From assembly GCA_902472795.1 (NCBI GenBank), contig CABROZ010000047.1, forward strand, positions 1 through 16,457: 16,457 bases of DNA. The letters run 5' to 3'. Numbering within the stretch: position 1 is the stretch's first letter; each line of letters opens with the position of its first letter. The notes below the pieces were generated by a model. The model was not told the DNA's origin and did no database searches. It saw nothing but the letters and a program-made list of their open reading frames with translations. This DNA is from an uncultured Bacteroides sp. Lineage in GTDB: Bacteria > Bacteroidota > Bacteroidia > Bacteroidales > Bacteroidaceae. Positions 15,359 to 16,457 of this stretch are shown here, piece after piece. Made by a program: the position numbers and the translations under genes.

Positions 15359-15928
15359 TTAGTGGCAGCATCCGCCTTCGCATCCGCAGTCGTCACCACA
15401 GTCGTGGTCGCCGCAACCGCCGCCACTGCTTCCGGATCCACCGCCGCTCATCATGCGGGCTACTTCGGCCAGCTCTTCATTGGTTGCCGGACGGCTGGTT
15501 ACTACTTCGCCTACGAAGTTCAGGTCGCATCCGGCTAAGGGGTGGTTCATATCCATGACTACCACATCGTCTTTTACCTCTACCACGCTGCCGTTGATGC
15601 GCTGGCCTTCGGCGGTCATCAGGGGAATGACGGCGCCTTCTACCACACGTTCGCTATCAAATTTTCCGTCTATCAGGAAGATGGTTTTGGGCAGTTCGAT
15701 GACGTGATCTTCATCGTATTCGCCATAAGCATCGGTAGCGCCGATGGTGAAGTCGAATTTGTCTCCTACATTCAGCCCTGCCAGTTGGCTTTCGAAGGCA
15801 TCCAGTGTCATGCCCAGTCCCGAGATGAATTGGAACGGGTGTTCAGTCGGGGCTTCTTCTACGAAATCTTTTTCTCCATCTTCGATCGAATACAACTTGT
15901 AGGCTACGGTGATGTATTTGTTTTCCAT
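15359..15928 (-). CDS. slyD: SlyD-type FKBP peptidyl-prolyl cis-trans isomerase with metal-binding tail
   Basis: SlyD enzymes isomerise prolyl bonds, act as chaperones through an insert-in-flap domain, and bind nickel or other metals with a C-terminal tail, supporting metalloenzyme maturation. The 189-residue protein has FKBP segments LDAFESQLAGLNVGDKFDF (42-60) and DAYGEYDEDHVIELPK (66-81), an insert-in-flap region about 76-122, and the return to FKBP at MDMNHPLAGCDLNFVGEVV (125-143). After a Gly/Ser linker the last 19 residues hold six cysteines (C172, C177, C181, C183, C187, C188), two histidines (H175, H189) and several Asp/Glu. The start ATG at 15926-15928 gives the standard MENKYITVAYKL opening. 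The protein is cytosolic and the gene monocistronic, with a clear promoter at 16080-16112. Family assignment is firm; metal specificity is not shown. Confidence 0.93.
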   Translation of the reverse strand: MENKYITVAYKLYSIEDGEKDFVEEAPTEHPFQFISGLGMTLDAFESQLAGLNVGDKFDFTIGATDAYGEYDEDHVIELPKTIFLIDGKFDSERVVEGAVIPLMTAEGQRINGSVVEVKDDVVVMDMNHPLAGCDLNFVGEVVTSRPATNEELAEVARMMSGGGSGSSGGGCGDHDCGDDCGCEGGCCH

Positions 15929-15987
15929 TTTTGTTATAACTGTTTGTTTTAGTGAATAATCTTTTTGCTTAAGTCTCTGTTTTTATA

Positions 15988-16007
15988 CCTTCCGGAAGCA
16001 AGGAAGG
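15988..16007 (-). other. Hairpin in the slyD leader
   Basis: CCTTCC (15988-15993) and GGAAGG (16002-16007) form a 6-bp stem within the predicted leader of about 145 nt. No known riboswitch is recognised; the rest of the leader is A/U-rich on its 3' side. Confidence 0.35.
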
Positions 16008-16079
16008 GGCAGAAGTTGTCATTTATTTCCGTAAGTTCAGGCAAATCTGAAGCTTGAGCTTTGTGACGCTTCGCCGAGG

Positions 16080-16112
16080 CAAAGATACGAAACTTTTGGC
16101 TTATGTTGCAAA
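16080..16112 (-). promoter_or_regulatory. slyD promoter (TTTG-N21-TATCTTTG)
   Basis: On the minus strand TTTG (16112-16109) and TATCTTTG (16087-16080) are 21 bp apart, matching both Bacteroides promoter elements. Transcription would begin near 16074, giving a leader of about 145 nt, long for this genus. Confidence 0.65.
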
Positions 16113-16208
16113 ACTTGCTGTTATCTTTCCTCTTCCTGTCCCGACCTCAGTGAATTCCGCTTCGTGAGGTGGATGACACAGCGGTGTGCCGACTTGAAAT
16201 AAATCATG

Positions 16209-16371
16209 AAAAATGCCCGAAAAACAACAGAAAATACTCGAAAAACCACAGAAAATGATGAAAATTTTGCCATTTCCGACCCTGTTTTGAAGAAAAAACG
16301 ATGAAAATCCGGCAAAAAACAGCGAAAAAATGGCAAAAAACAGCATAAAATCATCGAAAAATGAAGAAAAA
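16209..16371. repeat. Helically phased A-tract array (predicted curved DNA)
   Basis: Runs of 4-6 A on the plus strand begin at 16209, 16220, 16231, 16241, 16252, 16261, 16293, 16304, 16314, 16325, 16335, 16347, 16357 and 16367. Short T runs at 16273 and 16285 fill the middle gap. Counting those, 15 steps span 158 bp, a mean of 10.5 bp, the helical repeat of B-DNA. Phased A-tracts add up to strong intrinsic curvature. The spacing is not a multiple of three, so it is not a by-product of a repeated codon pattern. The Phe-rich minus-strand reading frame across it is low-complexity. The array lies about 100-260 bp upstream of the slyD promoter. Confidence 0.75.
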
Positions 16372-16457
16372 CAGGCCGAAATAATCGCTATATTCACTGA
16401 TTGAAAAGTTGTAATTAATTGATAATTAGATGGATAATGGCTGTGTTGCTTGAAAAT
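16372..16457. other. A/T-rich end of window, possible start of a gene to the right
   Basis: After the A-tracts comes A/T-rich sequence with GTAATTAATTGATAATTAG. An ATG at 16437 opens a frame (MAVLLEN) that is still open at the window edge after seven codons. This is too short to call; another ATG at 16430 is closed after seven codons. Confidence 0.25.

Noticed and set aside
16101..16397. 98-codon minus-strand frame rich in Phe and Ser
   Set aside because: Its composition comes from the A-tract array read on the other strand; no signal peptide or family is recognisable, and the slyD promoter overlaps its end.

Overview
The window looks like chromosomal DNA from a Bacteroidales species, most likely a Bacteroides. 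The evidence is a SusD-family protein, a BACON-domain lipoprotein, two PCMD-domain lipoproteins, lipoprotein signal peptides of Bacteroidota type, and upstream motifs matching the Bacteroides promoter consensus (-7 TAnnTTTG, sometimes with a -33 TTTG). No rRNA, tRNA, CRISPR array, transposase or integrase was seen.

Layout. (1) Positions 1-1490 hold the 3' part of a susD-like gene, the end of a polysaccharide-utilisation locus that begins outside the window. (2) Positions 1491-2014 are non-coding but dense. They hold an apparent orphan tail of a methylmalonyl-CoA mutase gene, a terminator, a promoter followed about 60 nt later by a second terminator (possible small RNA), three 22-bp-spaced repeats, and the topB promoter. 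(3) 2015-7005 is a housekeeping block: topB (+) converging on an M20 metallopeptidase and chorismate synthase aroC (both -). (4) 7395-11148 is a cell-envelope block: a three-domain PCMD lipoprotein (+) converging on a two-gene unit (-) that encodes a second PCMD lipoprotein and an outer-membrane beta-barrel. The space between them holds two terminators and a 23-bp tandem repeat. (5) 11327-12610 is an L-cysteine desulfidase / UPF0597 family gene, divergent from the PCMD operon. (6) 12903-15263 is a six-BACON lipoprotein with a C-terminal FISUMP-like domain. (7) 15359-15928 (-) is a SlyD-type FKBP prolyl isomerase with a Cys/His-rich tail. (8) The last 350 bp contain no convincing gene but carry about 16 A/T-tracts spaced at the DNA helical repeat, which predicts strongly curved DNA.

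How parts may work together. The SusD, PCMD, BACON and beta-barrel proteins all point to the outer membrane and cell surface. TopB, AroC, the M20 peptidase and SlyD are housekeeping. The best candidates for something not yet described are the mutase-tail junction next to the susD gene (a possible genomic-island boundary), the two-PCMD/beta-barrel locus, and the phased A-tract array.
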